Part shown: positions 38,520 through 50,353 of the stretch, piece after piece | Layout: the number at the start of each line of letters is the position of its first letter | How positions within the stretch are numbered: the stretch's first letter is position 1 | The notes under the pieces: model-generated | The model's input: the letters and a program-made list of their open reading frames with translations, nothing else | Database searches by the model: none | What the model was told of the DNA's origin: nothing | NCBI GenBank assembly: GCA_963920765.1 | Contig: OY987252.1 | Location: 5,379,966 to 5,443,965 of the forward strand | DNA from: Ulota crispa | Taxonomy: Eukaryota > Streptophyta > Bryopsida > Orthotrichales > Orthotrichaceae | Length of the DNA stretch: 64,000 nucleotides | Direction of reading: 5' to 3' | Translations under genes and position numbers: made by a program

Positions 38520-39320
38520 AGTGACTCCTGACGTGCCACGTCAGCCGTACCTAATCTCCAAAGACGCGCTTCCTTCTTGGCAGGAGGCTCGTAATCAATG
38601 GGCCGCCTAGCTGTCGCTTTTTGGAGCTGTTGTTCTGCTAAACATGGGGTTTTGCACCTTCAGACGAGTGTCGCAACGACGGATTTGAAGCCCTGGGTCA
38701 AGCTAGGGCGTGCATTTGGGCGAGCTTGTAGTTTGGGCAAGGAAGAAGTTAGTAGTGTAATCTTAGATGTGACATCGGAAAGAAGTTGCAAGGAGTTTGC
38801 TAGCCGACTGAGGGGGGTCAAGAGAGGTGGAGGGAGTGTCGCTTTTGAAGAGTGTGACCAATCGCACCTTGCCCGGATTGCATTGTAGCTGCATGAAAGA
38901 GTGTTTTCTTGTGGCTTGCAAGGAGAGCAACTCTAAACTATCTACAAAGCTCATTGCAATTTTTGATGGCGTGAGTTGGCATGGGGTGCAAGGAGGGCGC
39001 TCGAAAGGTGCGTGCCCTAAGCTTGTTGCAACAGCCCCAAAAAGCGTGATGCGGATAGTTGTGTTGACATTGCTCAAGTTGTGGGAGGTTTTTGTTTTAT
39101 TTTTTTGCAAAAGTAGGAGATGAAACGGTGGGGAGCTTGTGCATGTTTTTGAGTATGTGGCAGCACTGTTTGTGGAGTGCGTGGAAACCAATGCATTCTA
39201 ATGGGAGAGATGTCACGGGAGATTGCATTGAAGCAACTTACATTGTGTACGTGGTTGGCAACTTAGGTTTCAGAAATATCTTGGGTTTGCGTCCAAAAAT
39301 TGGACAAAGTGAATAAGAAA
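38520..39320 (+). other. GC-richer island with overlapping open frames
   Basis: Base composition rises sharply against the flanks. Open frames of about 97, 99 and 74 codons overlap in three plus-strand frames, and one of 142 codons lies on the minus strand. None encodes a recognised domain. It may be a dead gene, a captured gene fragment or the 5' part of another element. The local composition is the main evidence that it was once coding. Confidence 0.25.
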
Positions 39321-40884
39321 GTCACGATCTATGGAATACCGATTGCTGATGCAATTCTCGTTAGTTTATTAATGTGACGACGTCTGCAATATCTTTGCGG
39401 TATCCTCACATTATGACTAAATGTTTCTGTACTAGAAGATGTTGATTTCTTGTGTTTGAGATTATGCATTTGCCATGCGAGTCAATCTTATGGAAATTGA
39501 AGTCAATATACATCTCGCACTCAAAAAATAAGCCACACATTTGGAAGTGTAACTCACTACAATAGCTAGAAGAGCAACACATACAAGTAATTATATATTG
39601 TCACTGTATACCGTGGTGGTGGGGGAGGGGCTTAAAATAACGATATACGGAGTAATTTATTTCAAAGTAATTGCTATTACAATTTTTGTGGCATATGTAA
39701 TTTTAAAATTCACTTAATTATATTAGAATATTGCATTGATAGACCATCACCGTTGAGATTCTAGCGACCACTTTGAGGTTCAAAATTTAATGGTCACATG
39801 GCAATTGAGCCAGACCTTATTGCAAACAACGTAGACGTGGATATTTTTTCAACGGTTATGCCTATTGTCAAACTCTAAATTGCTGAAATGGAGAGGAGGC
39901 AGCTGACAAGCGGGGTTGTTGGATTGATAGGATTCCTGAGCTTGACTTCAGTGTGTGACCGTGTTGCAAGTGGCACGCAATGAAGGCTTTGACTAAGGTC
40001 ACTGAATCGTTTAGAGCATTGGCACAATGGAAGAAGAGGAGTTGCAACCTGAACTAGGGAGCTAAACCTACAACTACTGGCAAGTAAGCATACCAACTGC
40101 GTAGAGGGGTTTCTTCCAAAGAGTACATTACAACCATAATTGTTGAAGCCATTTGAGGTAAGTTATACACAACCACTAAAGAGTGTCGGGTGAAAGGTTA
40201 GTTGTAGGAAAAGGCAAAATTAGAAAGGCAAGAGCAAATTTGCAGCATTCAAAATCTTGTGGAGAGCCAATATCCTAGATAAAATTATTTCCAGCCTGTG
40301 CAAGATTTGTCCCTTTCTAGCAAAAGAGCTCTTGCAAATGCATGTACATGTAGGATATTTTTTTTCTCTGAAACAAATTAAACAGAATTCTAGTGCTTTT
40401 GCTGCTAGAAGAATGGTCATTGTGTTTCTATATAGTGGATGGAAAATGCTGTTGTCACTTCAATGTTCAACAGTGCATCCACACACTAGTAATTTTTCTA
40501 GACAACTCATGACGCATATGTTTCCTAGTATACTGAATGTGTATCTTATAGAGTGAGGACAACTAGTAAGGGTTGAGTTCATCCGTGTCAACCGGAATTT
40601 GGCAAAGAGAGTGAAACTTGTTCACTTGGTGTATAGTGCCATATTAATGTTTGAAAAGAGCATCAAAAAATGCATTTGTCTTTTTGCCAGTGCCATGGAA
40701 CATAAGTGGAGTTGGCTTATAGAAAGGTATGTGATCAATCAAATTTCAAAGAGTACAAGCCTATTGACCCTAAATCCCTTTTTACAAGTTCATAATGAAG
40801 TTAGAAAGTTCATAAAACCCACATTGGATTGAATCTTTACATAAAAACAAAATACGATTTACCTATTTGCTGATCTTTTAACCA
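39321..40884. other. Mostly non-coding
   Basis: Short frames at 39.9-40.1, 40.26-40.56 and 40.6-40.83 kb encode nothing recognisable. They could be worn exons, but no splice chain is convincing. Confidence 0.3.
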
Positions 40885-41430
40885 CAATTATTTACCATGT
40901 GAGTAAAAATCCCGTAAGGGAAGAAACTTGCGTGGGTCTAGAATTTGCGTAGATACTGACTTGTGTAGGTGAAACTTGTATGAGGAAAAAGTTTATGATT
41001 AAAAGTGTATGTTTAAAAAATTGCGTGGATAGACAGTAAATATTGTGACAAATTTATGTGGGTAAAATACAAAGATGTATTTGAAATTGTGTTAATAATT
41101 ACATGGGTAAAAAAGTTGTGTACAAACAAAATAAATATCATTATCTTCCGTGAAAAAAAAAGTGATGTTCTTTTTATTGCGTGGTTAAAAGACTCTATGG
41201 GTGAAGGTAAAAAATGTTATGTTGCATGGGAATGTTTTGTAAACAATCACTACAAATAATTTACTACATAGATAAAATTATTGCAAATAAAAATAAAGAT
41301 TTTTTTTCTTGCCGGATTAATGTTTTGCGTGATTGATTGGACGTGAAATTACTTTGCGTTTCATTGGACCAACGGGTGCCTTCACTATTAATTAGTGGTT
41401 AACAATGGTTATTTACAGTAGTTGTGAAGT
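40885..41430 (+). repeat. Dispersed repeat of GTGGGTAAAA-like units, copy 2
   Basis: acttgcgtgggtctag, atttgcgtagatactg, acatgggtaaaaaag and gactctatgggtgaagg follow the same order as 22975-23525. It is not flanked here by the long inverted repeats. Confidence 0.5.
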
Positions 41431-43617
41431 GTGACGTAAAGTCTTCTATTGAGTCGGTGAAGGCCTAAACCATCGAGATAGGACCTCCTCAAAACCCCAT
41501 TGCCCGGTGAATCCTAAATCGCAGCTTTGCTTACATCAAGAAGTTCACTTTTGTAAGGTTATACTAGAAAATCATTAACAATTTGGTAGTTACGTGCACT
41601 GTCACCGTGTTGGGAGGTCTTTAGGCCCAATAACCGCCCATTCACTGGAGCCCCTAACTTGTTTAGTTAAAGAAGTAGTCGCCAAAATTTGTGGAAGGAA
41701 GCAAATCTCCTGGTACAGTCATGACATGTCATTGACATGAGGATGGTCATATGGGACCGGCATGAGTGATTGGACAGAGTTGCCCTCAAATTTTCTATAG
41801 GGAGTAGCAGTCTTGATGTGGTCGTTGAATCCAACAATGCATGGACGGGTGTAGTCCTGTGTTTCTATTCCCAACAAGTGTTTCGTTTTGGAATATAATA
41901 CTCAACTCTCAGTATGATTCAGAATAGCAAATAGAATATTTCAAATGATCAAATTTTCTTGCATGGTAATTTCTAGAGTTGAGTGAACTGTAGTAATACC
42001 GCTTGCTTTGTGGGATGGTGTGCAAAGCGCGAAACAACTCTAAATGGCTGCTCTTCCATCTATACAAAGAGAATACTGTTTGAGATATCATCTGATTGCA
42101 AGTGAAAGGAGATGCTGTCGTTAGCGTATTAAGTAACTACTGTGAAAAGTGCTTACAAAGTTGGTCCACTCTAAGCATTTAGTCAAAGAATATATCCAAT
42201 TCCAGCAGCATTTACAATAGTTACCTGAAGTGCAATGTTTAGAAAGTGAAGAATGCTTAGTGCCACCAAACAATTGCTAAATTCAAAATAGAGTACACCA
42301 ACATAGAGTCGTTACCAACGGTGGAGCACCCATCCTGCGGGGGAAGTAGTATATAAACAATACTTTAGTTACTACTAAGGGCTAAAACTGTGGTACTACC
42401 CTTTCCAATTCAATAGCCAGTCAAGCGGCATGTGGATAAGTATCTGCATACTATGATGCATTGTTTCTCTGAGGGACATGTTAGCCGGTACATATGTCAT
42501 GATGACAGCTGTATCTGAACTTTTGTAGTCCAGACGTTATGAAATTGTACGTAGTGACAGATGTAGTGCCATTGAACGTAATACGCAATGTATGGAAACA
42601 ATTCTATTAGCTACAATATTAGCCATCAGCTGTTTGATAAGGAAGTATCTCCATATTCTGCTATTTTACAAATGTATTACTATGGCAGTTGTTGGCAAGA
42701 AGGAGGTGGATCTTACAGGGTTGTTCAAAATGAAATCCCTAGGTAGTATGAAGAGTATAAAGATATGATTGAAGTGTAGAATGCGCAATTAAAAAGTTCA
42801 TAAAACAAATTGTTAGTAGTTTGCCATTCAACAATTGGACAGTTCTTGAGCAACAACTACAATTTATAGACAATGTTGTTGCCAACAGCAACCGGTCTTG
42901 TAGTGTAGAGTAACAACAATTCTTTCTTCTATATGTGTTTTAGTTATTTGCTAACTAGAAGTGTAGATGGTGATCTATATAAAAGTGTGTGTCTATTGCG
43001 GTGAGACCTACTGCAGCTTCTGTTCCTAATATGCAACAAAGTGTTTGTCAATTACCCTGAAGCACACAATATAGAACTTTTCAATAATTGACCAATGATG
43101 ACTGTCACAACAAAGAGCCTTGTGCATTCGGATGAGACATACAAAAAATGTAGGTGATATTGTAAAGCTAGAGTTTCCTTAGAGAAAGGACACCAGCGTT
43201 GTTTAAGGTCCCTAAAATTATATGGTGGGAAATGCCTTTATTTGTTATTAAGAAAGAGTCTTAAACTATAGTGACAGTTGAAGCAGGACAGGCTATAGAA
43301 GAAGAAGGGTGCATAGCAATGTTGTTTTAAGAGTACAAGAGTGTGATTTAAGAATTGGCCAAAATAAAATAGAGAAATGTTGAAAAAATACAATATGTGC
43401 TATGTAGATATAATGCAATAAGCAACTTGTCAAATATAGCAATATATTGTTCAATGTACACTAGAAATTCAAATTCCAACCCATTTCATGTTGCTCTAAT
43501 AACAAACACAATTTAGCAGCTATTGCGTGAACAAGACAAGAAAAAGTAGATGTTTGGATTTTGATAGTACTAAAAATGTGGATGAATATAAGCTAGTGTA
43601 TTGGATTATTAATGCAG
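41431..43617. other. Unresolved stretch upstream of the DUF7869 gene
   Basis: No frame is clearly coding. It may hold 5' exons and introns of the gene beginning at 43618, since an acceptor-like ATTATTAATGCAG ends at 43617. Confidence 0.3.
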
Positions 43618-46600
43618 GACAGAAGTACCCGCTCAAATCATGTTGCTTACTTGTTTGATTGAGTAAGAATAGTGAAGAAGGCAGATATGGTAGATGCAGA
43701 TGCAGGGACCCATAGTAGAAAGCCGGTCAGCACTATTCCTCAATCAAAGTGGATCAAGAAAGAGGTCATTCTAGTAGGTGACGGTGGATTGTTATGCGGA
43801 AAGGATTTTGTGCAGTTTACGGGTACTAGTCAATGCATCAATGGACAGAGTGCACTTGGGAAGGAAAAAATAGGTGTTGTAATCTATAGCGTTGAAGATG
43901 GAGAGTCATTTAAAGTGCATAGCTTGAAAGAATGGTCAGTGCACTGTGCATTGTACAATGGTATGTCTTTATACAAACACAAGCATGTCTACAAGAGTAG
44001 TGTAGCATTGCCCACTGTCGAGAAGGGAAAGCGTGCCTATTCTTCTAATAAGAAGAAAGTCACAACAAAACTTATGAATCGTGATAAACTCTTAGCCCCG
44101 ACGCATTTGAAAGAGACCTTTAAGAAAGATTGCTATGAAAACAATTGCATGAAGAAATTTACACGCCAAGCATTAGCCACTGTGAGATTTGAGATGCACC
44201 ATGCAAACCACATACAAAAAGTGGATATGAAACTTGCAATACATCAAACTGCATATCCTTATACTCACTGGTAAGAAGGTGACTGTCATTGATAAGCAAT
44301 TAGGATGTATGAAAGCATGGAGACTAGTTTATGGGATAGCTGAATCATGTTTTTACAAATACCAAAAGCTGGCCAAATTAAGGGTTACGGGCACAAAAGC
44401 ACGGCAACAAAGGTGTCCCCAAAACAACAAAATCTACAAAACAAGCAATCAAATCCATGAGAGTTATATTGGAGCACAAGGCAGATAAAATGCCACACCG
44501 CACACGTACATTGCCTTCAAGTGAAAAGGTTGTTGAAAAAGTGTTGCTAGGCGGGACAAAGTAGTTTAAGATTTTAGAAGATATGAATAAAGTAAGTGAT
44601 AGCTGCAATCACTGAATATTGATTTAATTTATTGTTTATGAATCAATCTATTGCCAAAGGACTATCAAATAGACAAAAGATGAAACATGTTAGTTGGAGA
44701 TTTGTCATTGTCCTTCTTGGATATGCTATGATCAACCATCAATTATCATAAATACATATACCAGCATAATTTAATCTAAATATGTGTTTTGTGCAGAATT
44801 AAAAGAATGTTGGAATGAAACAAGTGTCTCAAGCGACTTGTAGTTGCATACGCAAGAATCACTTCTCCGATTACATTGTCAAAGATGCAAGAGACAATTT
44901 TGCTCAATGTGGGCGTTGTGAAAAGTTGTTGAATCTTTGGAATGCCCAGGCAACACATTCACCAGCGTAGATGCTTTGCAACAAACGGTATCAAACTCAT
45001 TTAAATGAGCAAGAAAGTGCTCAAAATCAATATTATAGTAGTAGGACGTTGTCACAATTTTTCCTTGATCAAGTTTTATCGATTATGCATGATAAGACGG
45101 ATCATTCAAAAATAGCATCACCTTGTTTTGCATATAAAACAATAGCTATAGATGGGTTACAAAAACTGTCGGTATCAGTTACAGGTATCCTTGCTCATGG
45201 TCACGGCGATGGAAAATATGTTCATTTTATATAAGACCAGTTTCTAGCAGAATGTAACCAAACCATTGGATCCACATGCAAACTATTACAAACCTAGAGT
45301 GTGAACCAGTATATAATGATCCATCATGTCTCCTTTAAGGAAGTCGTAGCACAACATTATATGATGCAATTTTACAAGGATCTGAGTGCTGCAAAGATTC
45401 CATCAAAGTTAGGGGGGATGGCAGTAGGTCCTCCAAAAATCTGCCTCCAATATTGCATGTTCAACTAGATAACTACTAGAAAGACAACAAGAGCAAATTT
45501 ATCATGTGTTTTTGGTTGCTATTAGTAGCAAAGAGGGTGTTCAATGAAATCAAAGTATCATTTATGCTTGTGGGGCACACTCACAATGACATTGACGCTC
45601 TTTTTGGTAGATGGAGCATGGATTTACGTAAAAATGATTACCCAATAGTGCCCCTATTAATGAAGTCTTTGATGGAATTGGAAAAAGAGCCAATGATTCT
45701 TCATCTCATAGAAGAGGTTCTAGACTTCAAGTTTTTCATTGCAGATTACATTTGTACAAGCAATGAGCAATTAGTAGGACATACAAAAGGGTGTCAGTTT
45801 CTATTCACTTGTCATGCTGATGGATGGCCTATTATGCAGTATATAATGCACAGCACAGATGAAGTGTGGTTGCCAAAAGAAGGAATCAAGTTGTGGAAAG
45901 AGGACAAGGAAGGAAACCCGATCCTCCCAAGAGGAGACCCTAAACCAGTACTTCAAAGGCCATTCAAAGGAGAAGAAGACATCAAAAAAGGGATTGCAAG
46001 ATATGTGGAGAATTGGAAAGAAGTGGTGAATGCAGATGGTATTGGTAAGTGTAGCAAGAAGTATGAACCTCTAATTGCTTATTGGGAGAAAGTGAAAGAA
46101 TCCATGAGCGACACTACACCGCAGAACCATGTGCTGATGGAAGACTTTTGGCCTGCAACAAAGCAAAGATTTGATTCTATTATATTGGCAAAGATGCAAG
46201 CATTTGCAAACAAAGAAGAGGAAGCAGATGAAACATTCATTGGACTACGTGGTATGTGCCCAAATCCTTCATTCCATATTTGAAAAGATTGCAGAAAAGG
46301 GTATTTCATGACTATCAAACCTTCCGTTAATAGCAATGAGCTTGTGTGGTTGTGCTTGGCAAAAGCAGATGCAATGTTTACTATAGGCTCTCCAAACTAT
46401 AAACAGATCCTTATGCAGTGGTACAAATCTGTTAAGAAAAGAGGAGTACAAGAAGGATCCTATGCGGGGTGGGACAAAACTCCAATGAAGTGGCAACTAG
46501 ACTATGATACATTTGAAGAAGCGGAATGGGTGAACACTGATGCGGTGATTACTACATGGAAACCTAGAGGACAAAAAGTTGACAAATTTGCCATTCCTGC

Positions 46601-46646
46601 AAATCAAATTGTCAAAACCATAGAGACACTTGCCGCTTCTTTATGA
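43618..46646 (+). pseudogene. DUF7869-type transposon gene, spliced and broken
   Basis: After an acceptor at 43617 the frame reads DRSTRSNHVAYLFD, a TGA, and VKKADMVDADAGTHSRKP on to about 44270. It then changes frame twice (near 44270 and 44395) up to a GTAAGT donor at 44592. Exon 2 (from 44797) holds the Cys pair of FAQCGRCEKLL and DKTDHSKIASP...ILAHGHGDGKYVHF. From about 45300 to 46646 one frame carries LPPILHVQLDNY and, at 45570-45614, GHTHNDIDALFGRWS. The D-N and GHTH-x-DID pair is the hallmark of DUF7869, a transposase-like domain presumed to have an RNase H-like fold. At least seven in-frame stops (for example 44569, about 44968, 45478 and 46281) sit where Trp, Gln or Arg would fit. 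It ends TGA at 46644-46646. It is not functional. Confidence 0.7.
44592..44796 (+). other. Intron in the DUF7869 pseudogene
   Basis: It starts GTAAGT (44592-44597) and ends TTTTGTGCAG (44796), 205 bp. Coding sequence stops at its left edge (FKILEDMNK) and resumes soon after its right edge. Canonical signals show eukaryotic splicing and that the copy was not inserted from spliced RNA. Confidence 0.55.
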
Positions 46647-49600
46647 TTAGAGAAAATGAGATAGATGAAATGATCTTCATAGATGTTGAATTAGCGGATT
46701 GTATATATAGTTTTGACAAGTTGCATGATATGTACGCTTTTTAAATGGAAATTCATACCAAGAACAAGTGTGGATAAGATCTTGCATTATGTATATGCAT
46801 TGCTTACCAAAGTCTATTATTGTCTTAAAAGAACACAAGATAATTGTTTTTAAAAGAAATTTGTTAACATGAAAAGTGTGAAGAGAACGGTGTCAGAGCA
46901 AGATTTTTTCCATGAATTGCGCGAGTCAATATTGTAGTATATGTTAGAATGACAACTAGTGATGGAACTTGCAATTGCACTACAGCAAATGTCATGCACA
47001 CATAAGTGATCCACCCAAAAACTCAATTCATACATGACAATCTATAGTATGTAAACCACTTGTTTTGCCTAATGAGATTGACAAATAACAGAAAATTTGA
47101 ATATTTTAAAGGGTTAATGGAAGCTTGTAGTCTATGAAAGTCAAAGAATTTAGTACTTTTGATTTAGGATAGAGGAAAAATAGTGGATTACACAGTAATG
47201 AATGGTAATAGCCATAACTAGCCCTTGGATAAATATTACTTGTAAAAAGCAAAAGCAATGACACACCAATACATATTCAAAAACCATTACAAGGGTTTTG
47301 GACCCAAGAATGGGCCCCTTCCCCCAAAACTATGGGAACATTGGGAACACTTCCACAACACCTCCACATGGGCAATTTGCAGTAGTCTGACATGGCATTA
47401 GGGCGACCATGTTAGACATTATTATTTAGTAACTATTTTTGGAAAAATAAAACTTTTTTTGATTTTTGATTTTTACTTTTGATATTTATTTTTATTTTTA
47501 TTTTTTTGACAACCAGCAGTGGCATTGGGAACATCCAAACTCACCGCCCTTTTTTAGGTCCAAATCACTTGTAATGTTGTGTTAGAGAATGATGTGTATG
47601 TATCAAGATTTGTTCCAATCATTGGTCATCTTCACTCTTCAAAAATGAGCTTGTCAACAATTATATACATGGTATTTGCTATCATGGGCAAATGCATAAT
47701 TTCATGAGAAATAAGACGTAGTGAATGAAGTGTAAGCATTGAATAATGCATGCAATCTACATGGGCTTTTAACCATTCATTCAATTGACGCAAGGAAAAC
47801 TCTCATGTAAGGTTATGGTTTAGAGTGTATTCTTGCGATGGCTTCATTTTTTGAACTACTAGCAGCAAATTATAGTTAGCATCGTGGGATATCAAGAACT
47901 TGCAAAGACAATGAAGACTGATTATTGGACATTTAAAAATGAAGTAACACCAATTGATTAAAGTAATTACCTAATATATACACTAATACGATGAAACACC
48001 ACTGAATAATATATTGCTATGCTGCATTTGCAAGATACCCCTTCTAGACAATGTCTGCTTACAAATTTGAAAAATAAATATAATCAAAAAGATTGCACTC
48101 AAATTAGTATGTGATAATTGTGGAAGTCTAACTTCAACTATGAATTGATGTGGAATGTGATATGTCAAAAAGGTATGTAGGTCAAGGTGAATGCATCACT
48201 AGTATTCTCATAACATTTCTAATAACACAGAGTAGTTTTTGTAATAAGAACAAGTTACATTGAACGTAATTGTCTAAGAAGAATGGCTAGAAGGACCTTG
48301 AACATTTCTAACTCTAAACAAATATGCAATAATAGTGTGAAGCAAACAAATATTTTAAATATCTATGTACATTTAAAGCATGCATACGTGTCATTTCTAT
48401 AGTCACTAGTGTACAAAGATGAAGTTGACATAAGTAACAAAGAAGTTCATGAATTGTAAGGAACTAAATATCTTATTAAGAGGCACAACAACTTCTCACA
48501 AACAGTGTGTAGTGCAGCATAACAAATATTAACATCTTTGTAAGAACAGCCATGGGTCTAGTATATTTTAATGACACTCCAAGGTCATAATGGAATAATC
48601 ACCCCCAAAGTATTAGGGAGTACAATGCCCACCAATGTAAGAACTTAGAAGTACTTTAAAAATATGAAGATTATGGAAGTTGAAGATTTGGAAATGGAGA
48701 ACAACCAAATAGCAAACCCTGTACTTATAGAATTTGGCGTGCTGGTATTTCATTAGAAAAAGTATGAACCCTGCACAAGGCCCTTAAGAATGGTCTCTCT
48801 TAACATTTATTGGGCCTAGAGCGGGTACAGTAAAAGCGCGTGTGAAGTGTCTCTACCTTGTATGACTTTCCTATTGTACATCACTAAAACTATTAAAAGA
48901 AAATGCCAATCTAGTACTATGTCACACTTTCTTAATTATTCTCCTACTATTGTACACAATTATAACTTATGTTACCTTCATAAGTACTAGGCTGAAGATT
49001 TTAATATAGAGAGAAAAGACCATGGTAATATGTACATGTAATTGTGACGCCCAATAAAAATTGGATATGCCAATGTGATTCATGATTTTACTCAAAGGCA
49101 TAGTAGGGTGTAAGGATTTTTTTTTGTCCCAAAGTACAAATTAAAACAATTAAAGAGACCCCTTGAGAAGTGTTCTTATGTGCCTTGTGGGGGGCTCATA
49201 TTTTTTCTAATGAAGGAATTAAATTTGATCATTGTGATTCTCTTACTCTCAAATGTTATAAGCTTGTTGAATTTGGCAAGAAGAAAACTTTATCATCATT
49301 ACTTGGCTTGGAGTGCTTTGGAGCATGTAGGAAGAATTATCATTTGATTGTGTTTCTAAATTTTTTTGGAGGTTTACCGCACATGCATAGTATAAGAGAA
49401 AACAATGAAATTTGAAATAGCCAGTGAAATGCATACGCCCCTTCAAATCTCGAAGTATGTACAATTAAAATTTGAAATACCGTGGACAAAGGAAGTGAAT
49501 GAGACCCAATGTAAGAACAATAAAAATTAACGAGCAAAGATACACATTCACCCTAAAACATAGGGGAAGGTTTAGTATACAAACCTCATATCATTGTATG

Positions 49601-50353
49601 ACTAATCCTATGAATAAGTGCATGAATGCAACTTTTGATTTCTAGAAATTAGAAGATTTTGGACTCTATAAATGAATGCATAACTCCATATTCATCTAAT
49701 ATCCCCATGTAGGGTAAATTATTGAAATTTGGGTTAATTTTTTTTCTATAGAAGCATTATCAAAAAGAAAAAAATACGACAAAAATAGTAAAATTCAATA
49801 GTTGGAGATCCAGAAGCAGCCTTGGAAGCATCCAAAGCTTAATCATTGCTCCTAGTATTCCCATTTAATGGTTAATGGTAATCGATGAATGTATGAGGTA
49901 GATGGAGTGCTACTCATGGGTTATGATTACTTTTGTTAAGATAGCAAAGTTCCTTGGAATGAGCGTAGGGCTAGGGTTTAGAGGCACGCATTATTTTTGC
50001 TCCAATTCCACCATTCTTCATTTTTGTTTTGAATTCAATTGCTGTTCGCAAAGCTGAGCAGCTCCAAAAGTTGTCGCTTTTGAATGTGTGAAATATGAGT
50101 CTATTTTTGAGGGAGAAACAATGCTAGTTTACGGTGGTTACGGACTTTGCGGTGCATTTGAAAGTATAAGCGCGTTGAGCCTTTGATGTAGGATTTTGTG
50201 AGGGCACAATGTTGTGAGATTGTGTAGTTTACTCACAGTCTACCGTGGCAGTTCTTGTCATTCAAATCACAGACTAGTCAAATGCAATTGGGTAGTTTGG
50301 TCCCAATGTGGCACACAGCGCTTACAATTTAGGGTTAGGGTAATTCACCATCA
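46647..50353. other. AT-rich stretch without a gene
   Basis: Only chance-level frames. A T-rich tract with tttttgatttttactttt lies near 47450-47510. The last 250 bp before 50354 are GC-richer and hold a tttagggttaggg motif, possibly the 5' flank of the next element. Confidence 0.4.
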
